This document shows, piece by piece, positions 33,968 through 41,511 of a stretch of 64,000 nt of DNA; within the stretch, counting starts at the first letter, position 1; every line of letters starts with the position of its first letter. The DNA is taken from assembly GCF_020215705.1 (NCBI RefSeq), contig NZ_JAIWNB010000024.1, forward strand, positions 1,495 to 65,494, in the 5' to 3' direction. This DNA is from Nonomuraea aurantiaca. GTDB taxonomy: Bacteria; Actinomycetota; Actinomycetes; Streptosporangiales; Streptosporangiaceae. A program made the translations under genes and the position numbers. The notes beneath the pieces are model-generated. The model was not told the DNA's origin. It saw only the letters and a program-made list of their open reading frames with translations, and ran no database searches.

Positions 33968-34140
33968 TCATCGGCGCACCCGATAGCGCAGGTGGAGCAC
34001 CCGGTTGCCCTGAATCACCACGTCAGGATCCTCCAACAGGTGCTGCGCGTGGACCGACCCGAAGTAGCGCTTGCCGGACCCGAACACGACGGGTACGACG
34101 TCCATGCGAACCTCGTCGATCAGGCCCGCGGCAAGCACCT
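33968..34140 (-). pseudogene. C-terminal fragment of a DHFR-family protein
   Basis: The frame reads VLAAGLIDEVRMDVVPVVFG, SGKRYFGSVHAQHLLEDPDV and ends NRVLHLRYRVRR. This is the terminal third of the same DHFR/RibD-like family found intact at 28.4-29.6 kb. Its 5' part is replaced by the sigma-factor gene at about 34140, in another frame. It looks like a deletion junction. Confidence 0.75.
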
Positions 34141-34764
34141 GGCCTGCTCGAAGGCTTTGGCGTACTGGTCGAGCAGAGCACGGCGCCCGGGCTCGTCCGG
34201 TTCGCTGAACTGGTCTTCGGCGGGTGTGATCTTGGCGAGCTCCGTACGTGCGCGCTGGAGCGAGCTGTTGACCGCCGCGGTCGTCGTGTCGAGCAGCGCG
34301 GCCACCTCCGACGCCTGCCAGGCAAGGACATCGCGGAGAATCAGGACCGCGCGCTGTCGCGGGGGGAGGTGCTGCAACGCGGCGACCATCGCCAGCCTCA
34401 GGCTCTGCCGAGTCCCGACGACCACAGCCGGGTCAGTGCTCAGCAGGTGATCCGGGAACGGCTCGAGCCAGCTCGTCTCCAGCGCCGGCGCGTCCAGATC
34501 GTCCGGATCGGTGCCGGGAGCACCCAGCGCTGAGGGCACCAGGCGGCGACTGCTGTGTTGCAAGGCGTTCAGGCAGAGCCGAGTGGCGATCCGGTAGAGC
34601 CACGTCTTGACCGACGAGCGCCGCTCGAACTCCGCGAATCCCTTCCAGGCGCGCAGGTACGTCTCCTGCAGCACGTCCTCCGCGTCGTGCAGCGAGCCGA
34701 GCATCCGGTAGCAGTGCGCGACCAGCTCACTTCGGTGCTGCGCGAACTCGTCCTCCAGGCTCAC
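34120..34764 (-). pseudogene. ECF sigma factor (SigJ/ECF41-like), C-terminally truncated
   Basis: The 214-residue reading has sigma region 2 (ELVAHCYRMLGSLHDAEDVL, QETYLRAWKGFAEFERRSSV) and region 4 (LPPRQRAVLILRDVLAWQAS, EVAALLDTTTAAVNSSLQRA). ECF41-type sigma factors carry a C-terminal SnoaL-like regulatory domain beginning RRALLDQYAKAFEQ. Here that domain stops after about ten residues and runs into the DHFR-like fragment (ARCLPRA, stop). Loss of this domain may change its activity, so it may still be a functional but deregulated sigma factor. Confidence 0.8.
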
Positions 34765-34884
34765 ACCGGCTCCTCGGCTGGCTCCGGCCGAGCGCTCGGA
34801 GCACCGGCTACAACGCTACGTCGCATCCAGCGCCGGTCAACGGTCATCCGATCCTTGCTGCTCACGAGAGACCCTCCAGAAAGT

Positions 34885-34973
34885 CGCTGTCACTGGTACT
34901 GACAGCGGCGAAGGCCCCGAATCATCGCGGCGATGAGTTGCCGGCGTCCACGTTGTCAGAACCAGTGACAGCG
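34885..34973. promoter_or_regulatory. 13-bp inverted copies in the sigma/ABM-like divergent promoter region
   Basis: CGCTGTCACTGGT (34885-34897) recurs as its exact reverse complement ACCAGTGACAGCG (34961-34973). The first copy is also part of CGCTGTC-n9-GACAGCG. They face outward toward the sigma gene (minus) and the 34994 gene (plus). The likeliest role is twin ECF -35-type elements (TGTCA) or operators serving both genes. Confidence 0.55.
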
Positions 34974-34993
34974 AACTGATCGAGGAGAGCCTG

Positions 34994-35296
34994 ATGAGCA
35001 CAGCAGTGATCCGCTACCGGATCAAGCCGGAATCGGCCGACGAGAACCAGCGACTGATCGAGAACGTCTTCGCGGAGCTGGCGACCGCGGCGCCGGCCGG
35101 GCTGCGGTACAGCACCTTCCGGCTGCCTGACGGAGTCACCTTCATCCATGTCGTGGACGGCGAGGGCCTGCCCGAGCTGGCCTCCTTCAAGGAGTTCCAG
35201 CGCGACTTCGGCCACTGGCTGGCCGGCGACCTCACCCGCGAGGAGGGCACCCTGATCGGCTCGTACGCCGGTGCGGTGGCGACCACCCGCGGCTAA
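34994..35296 (+). CDS. small dimeric alpha/beta-barrel-like protein
   Basis: The 100-residue protein has a beta-alpha-beta pattern (STAVIRYRIKPESADENQRL, LRYSTFRLPDGVTFIHVVDG, LASFKEFQRDFGHWLAGDLT). It resembles ABM/ferredoxin-like proteins that accompany ECF sigma factors. ATG 34994 follows GGAGAG. It is divergent from the sigma factor, which is likely to drive it. No catalytic role can be named. Confidence 0.7.
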   Translation: MSTAVIRYRIKPESADENQRLIENVFAELATAAPAGLRYSTFRLPDGVTFIHVVDGEGLPELASFKEFQRDFGHWLAGDLTREEGTLIGSYAGAVATTRG

Positions 35297-35357
35297 CGAT
35301 CCACGAGCAGGATCCCGGGCCTTAGTAAGGCGCCGACTTCACCCAGCGAGGCGCGCG

Positions 35358-35394
35358 CCGTTGGTGCTGCCCGTCGGGCGGGCAGCACCAACGG
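35358..35394 (+). terminator. 15-bp perfect stem terminator-like hairpin
   Basis: CCGTTGGTGCTGCCC (35358-35372) pairs perfectly with GGGCAGCACCAACGG (35380-35394) around a 7-base loop, followed by tttcac. It lies 62 bp after the stop of the 34994 gene and is the strongest hairpin seen in this part of the window. Confidence 0.75.
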
Positions 35395-35531
35395 TTTCAC
35401 GGCTGGGCGAGCCGTTCCGCGTGAGCCGGCAGTACGGGACGGCAACCTCGCCTTCCATACCCTCGCCGAGTTCGGCACCGCGGACTCACCGGAGACGATC
35501 GGATCTTCCACGCAATACTGGAGACCGACGC

Positions 35532-35624
35532 CTGTGCGTCGACAAGTTCGGCGTGTCGTGGATGGTCGATGTCAGCCGACCGCCGGACTCGGCACCGGCC
35601 GCGGAGCTAGAGAAGGGCAGGTGA
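35532..35624 (+). pseudogene. C-terminal scrap of a VOC/glyoxalase-like protein
   Basis: The frame reads LCVDKFGVSWMVDVS followed by a short tail. The D-x-F-G-V-x-W ending is the terminal strand of PhnB/VOC proteins. The rest of the family fold is not found upstream, where 35400-35530 shows no consistent frame. Confidence 0.5.
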
Positions 35625-35631
35625 GTACGCG

Positions 35632-36003
35632 ATGGTGCGCAGTTCCCGGCGTGACCAGATGATCGCGGCGTGCGGCGCCCACCCAGGATCGGTGGAGGAC
35701 TACCCGTTCGGCGACGAAGTGGCGGTGTTCAAGGTCGCCGGCAAGATGTTCGCGCTGGTCATGCTGGGCCCGCCGCCCGGCAGCATCAGCCTCAAATGCG
35801 ACCCGGACCTCGCCGTCGATCTGCGCGGCCGGTATGCCGCGATCACCGCGGGCTATCACCTCAACAAGCGGCACTGGATCACGATCACGCTCGACGGCTC
35901 CGTGCCCGACGATGAACTTCTCGACCTGATCGATCACTCCTACGAGCTGGTCGTGGCCCGCCTGACCAAGGCCGAACGGGACAAGCTGACACTTGACCGG
36001 TAG
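35632..36003 (+). CDS. MmcQ/YjbR-family DNA-binding-like protein
   Basis: The 123-residue product matches the CyaY-like MmcQ fold: MIAACGAHPGSVEDYPFGDE, VAVFKVAGKMFALVMLGPPP, SISLKCDPDLAVDLRGRYAA, YHLNKRHWITITLDGSVPDD. Its role is poorly defined; the family is sometimes annotated as DNA-binding. ATG 35632 is used. Confidence 0.9.
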   Translation: MVRSSRRDQMIAACGAHPGSVEDYPFGDEVAVFKVAGKMFALVMLGPPPGSISLKCDPDLAVDLRGRYAAITAGYHLNKRHWITITLDGSVPDDELLDLIDHSYELVVARLTKAERDKLTLDR

Positions 36004-36030
36004 CCCGCCGGAACACTGACGTCCCCTCGC

Positions 36031-36750
36031 TTACGAGCTGATGGGTGTCAATTGGGCGAACTGGCGCTCGAGCACCTTGGCTGCACCATCGCGCCAGAGG
36101 GCAGCCATGGGCGCTGAGGCGGGATCCGGAAATATCTCCTCCTCTCCGTTGTCGATCGCGTCGAAGATGGCCAGCGCGACCGATTCCGGGGATGCCTTCG
36201 GTATGTCGAAGCCCCGGATCATCTCGGTGTCCACCGGGCCGGGTAGGACCGCGTGCACTCGTACTCCCTGCCCGGCCACATGAGCGCGAAGCGACTGAGT
36301 CAAGGAGAACGCGGCCGCCTTAGAGACGGAGTAAGCCGGAATGATGAACGGCAAGGCAGCGAGAGAGTTCACCGAGAGGATGTTGACGATGGCCCCGCGG
36401 GCGCGGGTCACAGCAGGCAGGAAGGCCTGGGTCACGGTGTGGGTGCCGAAGAGATTGACGGCCAGATGGCGTTCGAGCACAGCGGGGTCGGTCAGGTCGT
36501 CGGGCAGCGCGATGCCGGCGTTGTTGATCAACATGTCCAGCGACCCAACCTGGTCGGCAGCCGCCTGGATCTGCGCCGGGCTGGTGATGTCCAGGCTCAG
36601 GGGTGTCACCCGGTCGTCTGGGTGGGCCAGCGGCCGGCGGGTGCCGGCATAAACCCGTCCGGCGCCTCTGGCCAGGGCTTCGGCTGCCAGCGCCTGCCCG
36701 AGTCCGCGGTTGGCCCCGGTCACCAGGACCGTCTTGTCCTTTATGGTCAT
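36031..36750 (-). CDS. short-chain dehydrogenase/reductase
   Basis: The 239-residue classical SDR has cofactor motif VTGANRGLGQALA, the NNAG block (MLINNAGIALPDD), catalytic Ser in NILSVNSLA and the Y-x-x-x-K motif AYSVSKAAA. The chosen start is ATG 36750. An in-frame GTG at 36846 would add a Thr-Gly-Ala repeat encoded by a 9-bp tandem array, but that array supplies ribosome-binding cores to ATG 36750, which is more natural. It lies downstream of the MDR oxidoreductase on the same strand. Confidence 0.92.
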   Translation of the reverse strand: MTIKDKTVLVTGANRGLGQALAAEALARGAGRVYAGTRRPLAHPDDRVTPLSLDITSPAQIQAAADQVGSLDMLINNAGIALPDDLTDPAVLERHLAVNLFGTHTVTQAFLPAVTRARGAIVNILSVNSLAALPFIIPAYSVSKAAAFSLTQSLRAHVAGQGVRVHAVLPGPVDTEMIRGFDIPKASPESVALAIFDAIDNGEEEIFPDPASAPMAALWRDGAAKVLERQFAQLTPISS

Positions 36751-36751
36751 G

Positions 36752-36796
36752 CCTGTTGCTCCTGTTGCTCCTGTTGCTCCTGTTGCTCCTGTTGTT
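36752..36796 (-). repeat. five-copy 9-bp tandem repeat carrying Shine-Dalgarno cores
   Basis: On the minus strand the unit AACAGGAGC repeats about five times immediately before the SDR start codon. Each unit contains CAGGAG, a Shine-Dalgarno core; the last full one lies about 8 bases from ATG 36750. Copy-number change by slippage could alter translation. Because 9 is a multiple of 3, it would not shift an upstream frame. Confidence 0.85.
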
Positions 36797-36853
36797 TCGA
36801 TGTGATCGGGCGCAGGCCTTTGGTGGTGCCCGCCACCTGGCGTCACGGGATGT

Positions 36854-37852
36854 TCAGGGCAGCAGCGCCAGCTTGCCCACGGTGGCCCGCGCTTCCAGTT
36901 CCGCGAGTGCCTTCGGCCCTTCGGACAGCTCGTAGACGGTGGGCCGGCCGGGGCCGAGCACCCCCGCCGCGAGGAGCCCGAACATCTCTCCCATGACCTC
37001 GCCGAAGATCTGCGGTGCGGCCTGGATCAGGGTGCCGATGTTCAGGCCGATGAGGTGGATCTGGTGTTTGTAGACCAGGTCCCAGTTGGTGATCGCGGCT
37101 TCGCCGCCGGCCACGCCATAGACGACGACCCGGCCGGTGACCCGCTTGGTCGCGGCCATGCTGGCGTCGAGGGTGGCGCCGCCGACCGACTCCAGCACCA
37201 GGTCGGCGCCCGCGCCGCTGGTCAGTCGCAGGACCTCGGCGGCGATGTCGGTGCCGCGGGAGTCGATGACGTGGTCGGCGCCATGCGCCCGTACCACCTC
37301 GTGCTTGCCTGGCGAGGCCGTGGCGATCACCGTCGCGCCGTAGTGTTTGGCCATCTTCACCGCGGCCTGGCCGGTCCCGCCGGCCGCGGCGTGGATCAGT
37401 ACGGTCTGACCTGCGGCGATGCGGCCCAGCGGCTTGAGCGCCGCCAGCGCGGTCGGCCAGTTCACGACCAGGCCCAGCGCCTGCTCGTCGGCCCAGCCCG
37501 CCGGCACGGGCACCGCGCCGGCCGCGGGCAGCACCATGTACTCGGCGAAGGCGCCGCCTCTGACGCCGACGCCGATCACGTGGGCGCCGGGCTCCAGGCC
37601 GGTCACCCCCTCACCGACGGCGGTGACTTCACCGGCGCCCTCGATGCCCGCCAGGTACGGCGGCCGCGGGCCGCCTGCGAACGTGCCGCGGGCCTGCGAG
37701 AGGTCGACGAAGTTGACGCCGGCGGCGGTGACCCGGATCAGGACCTCGCCCGGGCCAGGGCTCGGTACCGGCGCGTCGGTGATCAGGCGTAGGTCCTGCG
37801 GGCCGTTCAGTGACGTCTGCCGCAGCGCGCGCATGGTTGCGGGAATGCTCAT
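36854..37852 (-). CDS. zinc-independent MDR oxidoreductase (quinone-reductase-like)
   Basis: The 332-residue product has the MDR fold. It opens LRQTSLNGPQDLRLITDAPV and has the catalytic-domain block VTAAGVNFVDLSQARG and the quinone-reductase-like AGIEGAGEVTAVGEGVTG. The NADPH Rossmann motif is LIHAAAGGTGQAAVKMAKHY. No structural zinc Cys cluster is seen. It is divergent from a TetR regulator at 37966 and likely co-transcribed with the SDR. Confidence 0.92.
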   Translation of the reverse strand: MSIPATMRALRQTSLNGPQDLRLITDAPVPSPGPGEVLIRVTAAGVNFVDLSQARGTFAGGPRPPYLAGIEGAGEVTAVGEGVTGLEPGAHVIGVGVRGGAFAEYMVLPAAGAVPVPAGWADEQALGLVVNWPTALAALKPLGRIAAGQTVLIHAAAGGTGQAAVKMAKHYGATVIATASPGKHEVVRAHGADHVIDSRGTDIAAEVLRLTSGAGADLVLESVGGATLDASMAATKRVTGRVVVYGVAGGEAAITNWDLVYKHQIHLIGLNIGTLIQAAPQIFGEVMGEMFGLLAAGVLGPGRPTVYELSEGPKALAELEARATVGKLALLP

Positions 37853-37875
37853 GACGATCGGCTCCCTCTTTATTT

Positions 37876-37948
37876 ATCGAACGGCCAACAAATCGTGGCA
37901 CGCGCGTACGGCGCAGGTCAAGGTAAACTTGATCGAACGACAAACAAG
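37876..37948. promoter_or_regulatory. 17-bp direct repeats in the MDR/TetR divergent promoter
   Basis: atcgaacggccaacaaa (37876-37892) and atcgaacgacaaacaag (37932-37948) match at 14 of 17 positions, with starts 56 bp apart. They lie just upstream of the MDR and tetR starts respectively. This fits one TetR regulator controlling both promoters through paired sites. Confidence 0.6.
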
Positions 37949-37965
37949 TAGGGGGACGCATCCCG

Positions 37966-38592
37966 ATGGCTACTCGCGGCAGGCCGCGCACATTCGACCC
38001 GGACACCGCCCTGCGCCAGGCGCTGGAGGTGTTCTGGGAACGGGGCTACGAGGGCACCTCGCTCAACGACCTGGCCCAGGCCATGGGGATCGCCTCGGCC
38101 AGCATCTACGCCTGCTTCGGCGGCAAGGAGGATCTGTTCCGCAAGGTCATGGCCCTCTACGGCACGACCTCAGGCGAGCCGCCCAGGCGCGCGCTGCGCG
38201 AACAACCGACCACCCGCGCCGCGATCCACGCCATGCTGCGCGCCACCGCCGACGAGATCACCCGCCCCGACGCCCCGCACTACTGCATGCTCATCCTCGC
38301 CGCGCCGACCGGCGCCGTGGAAAACCACGCGATCCGAGAGTTTCTCGCCGGCCTCCGGCACGACCAGCTCGCCACCGTCAAAGACCGGCTCGCCCGGGGC
38401 GTCGCCGACGGCGACCTCACCGCACCGCATGCCGGCCTCGACGCCATCGCCCGTTACTACACCACCGTGGTGCAGGGCCTCTCCCTGCAAGCCCGCGACG
38501 GCGCCACCCGTGCCGAGCTGGAAACGGTCATCACCTGCGCGATGGCCGCCTGGGACACACTCACGTCCGCGCCGTCACATCGAGCGAGCTAA
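37966..38592 (+). CDS. TetR-family transcriptional regulator
   Basis: The 208-residue product has a TetR HTH (LRQALEVFWERGYEGTSLND, LAQAMGIASASIYACFGGKE) and a C-terminal domain of the TetR_C_16/AcrR kind (LRATADEITRPDAPHYCMLI). It starts at ATG 37966 and is divergent from the MDR/SDR operon, its likely target. The region after it (38593-38720) shows no gene. Confidence 0.92.
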   Translation: MATRGRPRTFDPDTALRQALEVFWERGYEGTSLNDLAQAMGIASASIYACFGGKEDLFRKVMALYGTTSGEPPRRALREQPTTRAAIHAMLRATADEITRPDAPHYCMLILAAPTGAVENHAIREFLAGLRHDQLATVKDRLARGVADGDLTAPHAGLDAIARYYTTVVQGLSLQARDGATRAELETVITCAMAAWDTLTSAPSHRAS

Positions 38593-38720
38593 TGGATCGT
38601 CGGCCAATGCTCTCCACGTGGACAAGCAGTCATCGTGTTGAACAGAAAACGCGTGATCGCGGGAATTCGCGCAGGAGGCAAAAGTCGCGCCCTCCAACGC
38701 CATCATGATTGACTTCTGTG

Positions 38721-39296
38721 GTGAGTCATGAGGTGGAAGCTCTCTCCTTTCCGTCGGCCGCGGCATTCGAAGAATGGCTCGCCGACCGCCATACCTCCTC
38801 GTCCGGAATCTGGCTCAAGCTCGACAAGAAGGCGGCGGGCAGCCAGTCGCTGACCTATGCCGAGGCCCTTGACGTGGCACTGTGCTTCGGCTGGATCGAC
38901 GGGCAAAAGGCCAAGTTCGACGATGCCCACTGGCTGCAGCGCTTCACTCCCCGCAGGCCGAGAAGTAAATGGTCGAAGGTCAACCGCGACAAGGCCACCG
39001 CGCTGATCGACCAGGGTCGAATGAGGCCTTCGGGCCTGCTGGAGATCCAGCGCGCTAAGGAAGACGGCCGCTGGGATGCGGCATATGACGGGCAGCGGAC
39101 CGCCACCGTCCCCGAAGATCTGGCGCGCGCTCTGGCGCAGAATCCGGCCGCGCAGGAATTCTTCGCAACGCTGGACAGCCGCAATCGTTACGCGGTGCTG
39201 TATCGGGTGCAGGACGCCAAGAAGCCCGAAACCCGGAGACGTCGTATCGAGCAGTTCGTCACGATGCTGGCCGAGCAGAGGAAGATCCACCCCTGA
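38721..39296 (+). CDS. YdeI/OmpD-associated-family protein
   Basis: The roughly 191-residue protein matches YdeI-like blocks: FEEWLADRHTSSSGIWLKLD, KKAAGSQSLTYAEALDVALC, FGWIDGQKAKFDDAHWLQRF and TPRRPRSKWSKVN, with a C-terminal YdhG-type helical region. Family members are linked to bacteriocin protection in some genera; here this is only a name. Candidate starts are TTG 38709, GTG 38718 and GTG 38721; none has a strong ribosome-binding site. Confidence 0.88.
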   Translation: MSHEVEALSFPSAAAFEEWLADRHTSSSGIWLKLDKKAAGSQSLTYAEALDVALCFGWIDGQKAKFDDAHWLQRFTPRRPRSKWSKVNRDKATALIDQGRMRPSGLLEIQRAKEDGRWDAAYDGQRTATVPEDLARALAQNPAAQEFFATLDSRNRYAVLYRVQDAKKPETRRRRIEQFVTMLAEQRKIHP

Positions 39297-39651
39297 TGTG
39301 TCTGTCAGGTGCTTGTCCACCAAGCGCTTGATCAACGGCACCCGCCTGCTGGAGGTCGCTCTGCGGGTGAGCCTGAGCTGAGTGGGCCGCTGCACGACCG
39401 GGTGGGCCGCACCTCCACGCTCCGGGAGTTGTGGTGGGCCTAGCAGTGCAACCGGTTGTAGTTCGTAGAAAATTTTAGCTAGAGGCAGATGGTCAGGATG
39501 GCCTTGTGAACTGGGAAAACCTAGATCACGATATATCGGTAACATCTACGTAACGCCTGCAAAGGGTTGACGAAACTTTTGGCGCACCTATAGGAAAGCG
39601 CTATCCAATCCCGCCGTGCCGGACGGCCAGGAATGAGGGACACATGCGTCT
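39297..39651. other. intergenic region ahead of the sugar ABC operon
   Basis: No convincing gene is seen. The first ~150 bp contain a short open stretch without recognisable family. The distal part becomes AT-rich (about 39460-39560) and ends in the promoter/operator at 39567-39606. Confidence 0.5.
39567..39606 (+). promoter_or_regulatory. sigma-70-type promoter overlapped by a LacI-type operator
   Basis: TTGACG (39567-39572) and TATAGG (39589-39594) are separated by 16 bp. GGAAAGCGCTATCC (39593-39606) is a near-perfect palindrome of the AAAGCGCTTT type recognised by many LacI-family sugar repressors. It overlaps the -10 element, so bound repressor would block transcription. No LacI gene is in the window. 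Confidence 0.7.
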
Positions 39652-40623
39652 ATGTCCGATTCGATCGCGGTAACCCCGGCTCCCCGGCGAGCCCACGCCA
39701 AGCCGCCGGGAGCGAGGCGCGCCAAGCCGGTGAACGCCCACAAACGGCGTGAGGCCCGCACGGCCTACCTCTTCCTGGCCCCATGGTTCCTCGGCCTGTT
39801 GGTGATCACGGTCGGCCCGATCCTGGCGTCGCTCTACCTGTCGTTCACCGACTTCAACATGCTGGAAACGGCCAAGTGGATCGGGCTCGACAACTACGCG
39901 AAGATGTTCACCGAGGACACGCGGTTCCTCACCTCGCTGAAGGTGACCACGATCTACGTGGTCGTGTCGGTGCCGCTGCAGCTGGCCTTCGCGCTCGGGC
40001 TGGCCCTGGCGCTCGATCGCGGGCTGCGTGGTCTGTCGTTCTACCGTTCGATCTACTACCTGCCCTCCCTGCTGGGTGGCAGCGTGGCGATCGCCATTCT
40101 CTGGCGCAAGCTCTTCGGTAGCGACGGCCTGGTCAACGCCTTGCTGGACGTCTTCGGCATCCAGGGCGCGGGCTGGGTCTCCGACCCCAACACCGCGCTG
40201 GGAACGCTGATCCTCCTGCACGTGTGGACGTTCGGCGCGCCCATGGTGATCTTCCTGGCGGGGCTGCGGCAGATTCCGCAGAGCTACTACGAGGCGGCCC
40301 AGGTGGACGGGGCCGGCAAGCTCCGCCAGTTCCGCTCGATCACGCTGCCCCTGCTGACGCCGATCATCTTCTTCAACCTCGTACTCGAAGTGATCAAGTC
40401 GTTCCAGTCCTTCACCCAGTCGTTCATCGTCAGCAGCGGTACCGGCGGACCGGTCGACTCCACCCTCTTCTACACGCTCTACCTCTACCTGAAGGGCTTC
40501 AAGAGCTACGACATGGGCTACGCGGCAGCGATGGCCTGGGTGCTGCTGCTCATCATCGCCGGCCTGACCGGTGTCAACTTCCTCGCGTCGAAGTATTGGG
40601 TCTTCTATGGCGACACCAAGTAA
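39652..40623 (+). CDS. sugar ABC transporter permease (MalF-like)
   Basis: The 323-residue product has about six membrane helices, starting with TAYLFLAPWFLGLLVITVGP, and the BPD_transp_1 EAA loop SYYEAAQVDGAGKLRQFRSI. This is the CUT1-type first permease. It is the first gene of a four-gene operon behind a LacI-type operator. The following permease starts inside its 3' end (17-bp overlap). Confidence 0.94.
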   Translation: MSDSIAVTPAPRRAHAKPPGARRAKPVNAHKRREARTAYLFLAPWFLGLLVITVGPILASLYLSFTDFNMLETAKWIGLDNYAKMFTEDTRFLTSLKVTTIYVVVSVPLQLAFALGLALALDRGLRGLSFYRSIYYLPSLLGGSVAIAILWRKLFGSDGLVNALLDVFGIQGAGWVSDPNTALGTLILLHVWTFGAPMVIFLAGLRQIPQSYYEAAQVDGAGKLRQFRSITLPLLTPIIFFNLVLEVIKSFQSFTQSFIVSSGTGGPVDSTLFYTLYLYLKGFKSYDMGYAAAMAWVLLLIIAGLTGVNFLASKYWVFYGDTK

Positions 40624-41476
40624 GGCCGTCCCGCTGCTGTTCCGCCCGCTTCCGCGGGGCAGTCGCCTGCTCAAGCACATCCTGCTGATCGGCTTCGGCC
40701 TGGTCATGCTGTACCCGCTGCTCTGGATGGTGTCCAGCTCGCTGAAGCCGGAGGAGCTCATCTTCCGCGAGCCCGGCCTGTGGCCGAGCACCTTCACGCT
40801 GGAGAACTACAGCGACGGCTGGACCTCGCTCAAGCACACCTTCGGGTTCTACCTGTGGAACTCCGCGGTCATCACCGGCCTGTCGGTCGCGGCCAACCTG
40901 ATCGCCTGCTCCCTGGCCGCGTACGCCTTCGCCCGGCTGAACTTCCCGCTGAAGAAGCTCTGGTTCGCGGTCATGCTCGGCTCGATCATGCTGCCGCACC
41001 ACGTGACCGTCGTGCCGCAGTACATCGTGTTCTCCAAGCTCGACTGGATCAACACGATCTGGCCGCTGATCGTGCCCAAGTTCCTGGCCACGGACGCGTT
41101 CTTCATCTTCCTGATGGTGCAGTTCATCCGGACCCTGCCGAGGGAGCTGGACGAGGCCGCCTCCATCGACGGCGCGGGTTACTGGCGGGTCTTCCTTCAG
41201 GTGATCCTTCCGCTCTGCACCCCGGCGCTCGCGACGACCGGCATCTTCACCTTCATCTGGACGTGGAACGACTTCTTCAGCCAGAACCTGTACCTGACGA
41301 ACTCCGACAACCTCACAGTCGCCGTGGCGCTGCGCCAGTTCCTGGACTCCAGCGGCGAGTCCTCGTGGGGGCCGATGTTCGCCATGTCGATCGTGTCGCT
41401 GGGGCCGATCTTCGGATTCTTCCTGGCCGGTCAGAAATACCTGATCCGTGGCATGGCGACCACCGGACTCAAGTAA
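40607..41476 (+). CDS. sugar ABC transporter permease (MalG-like)
   Basis: The 289-residue product has six membrane helices and the EAA loop PRELDEAASIDGAGYWRVFL. It ends with GPIFGFFLAGQKYLIRGMAT and GLK, the usual CUT1 second-permease tail. ATG 40607 lies inside the preceding gene. No ATP-binding subunit is encoded in the operon; CUT1 systems often borrow a shared MsiK-type ATPase. Confidence 0.94.
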   Translation: MATPSKAVPLLFRPLPRGSRLLKHILLIGFGLVMLYPLLWMVSSSLKPEELIFREPGLWPSTFTLENYSDGWTSLKHTFGFYLWNSAVITGLSVAANLIACSLAAYAFARLNFPLKKLWFAVMLGSIMLPHHVTVVPQYIVFSKLDWINTIWPLIVPKFLATDAFFIFLMVQFIRTLPRELDEAASIDGAGYWRVFLQVILPLCTPALATTGIFTFIWTWNDFFSQNLYLTNSDNLTVAVALRQFLDSSGESSWGPMFAMSIVSLGPIFGFFLAGQKYLIRGMATTGLK

Positions 41477-41511
41477 CACCCCCCCGCAACTCTTCACCAG
41501 GAGGTAGAGCT

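Noticed and set aside
36752..36796. CRISPR array
   Set aside because: The 9-bp units are contiguous with no spacers; no CRISPR-like repeat-spacer pattern or cas gene was seen anywhere in the window.
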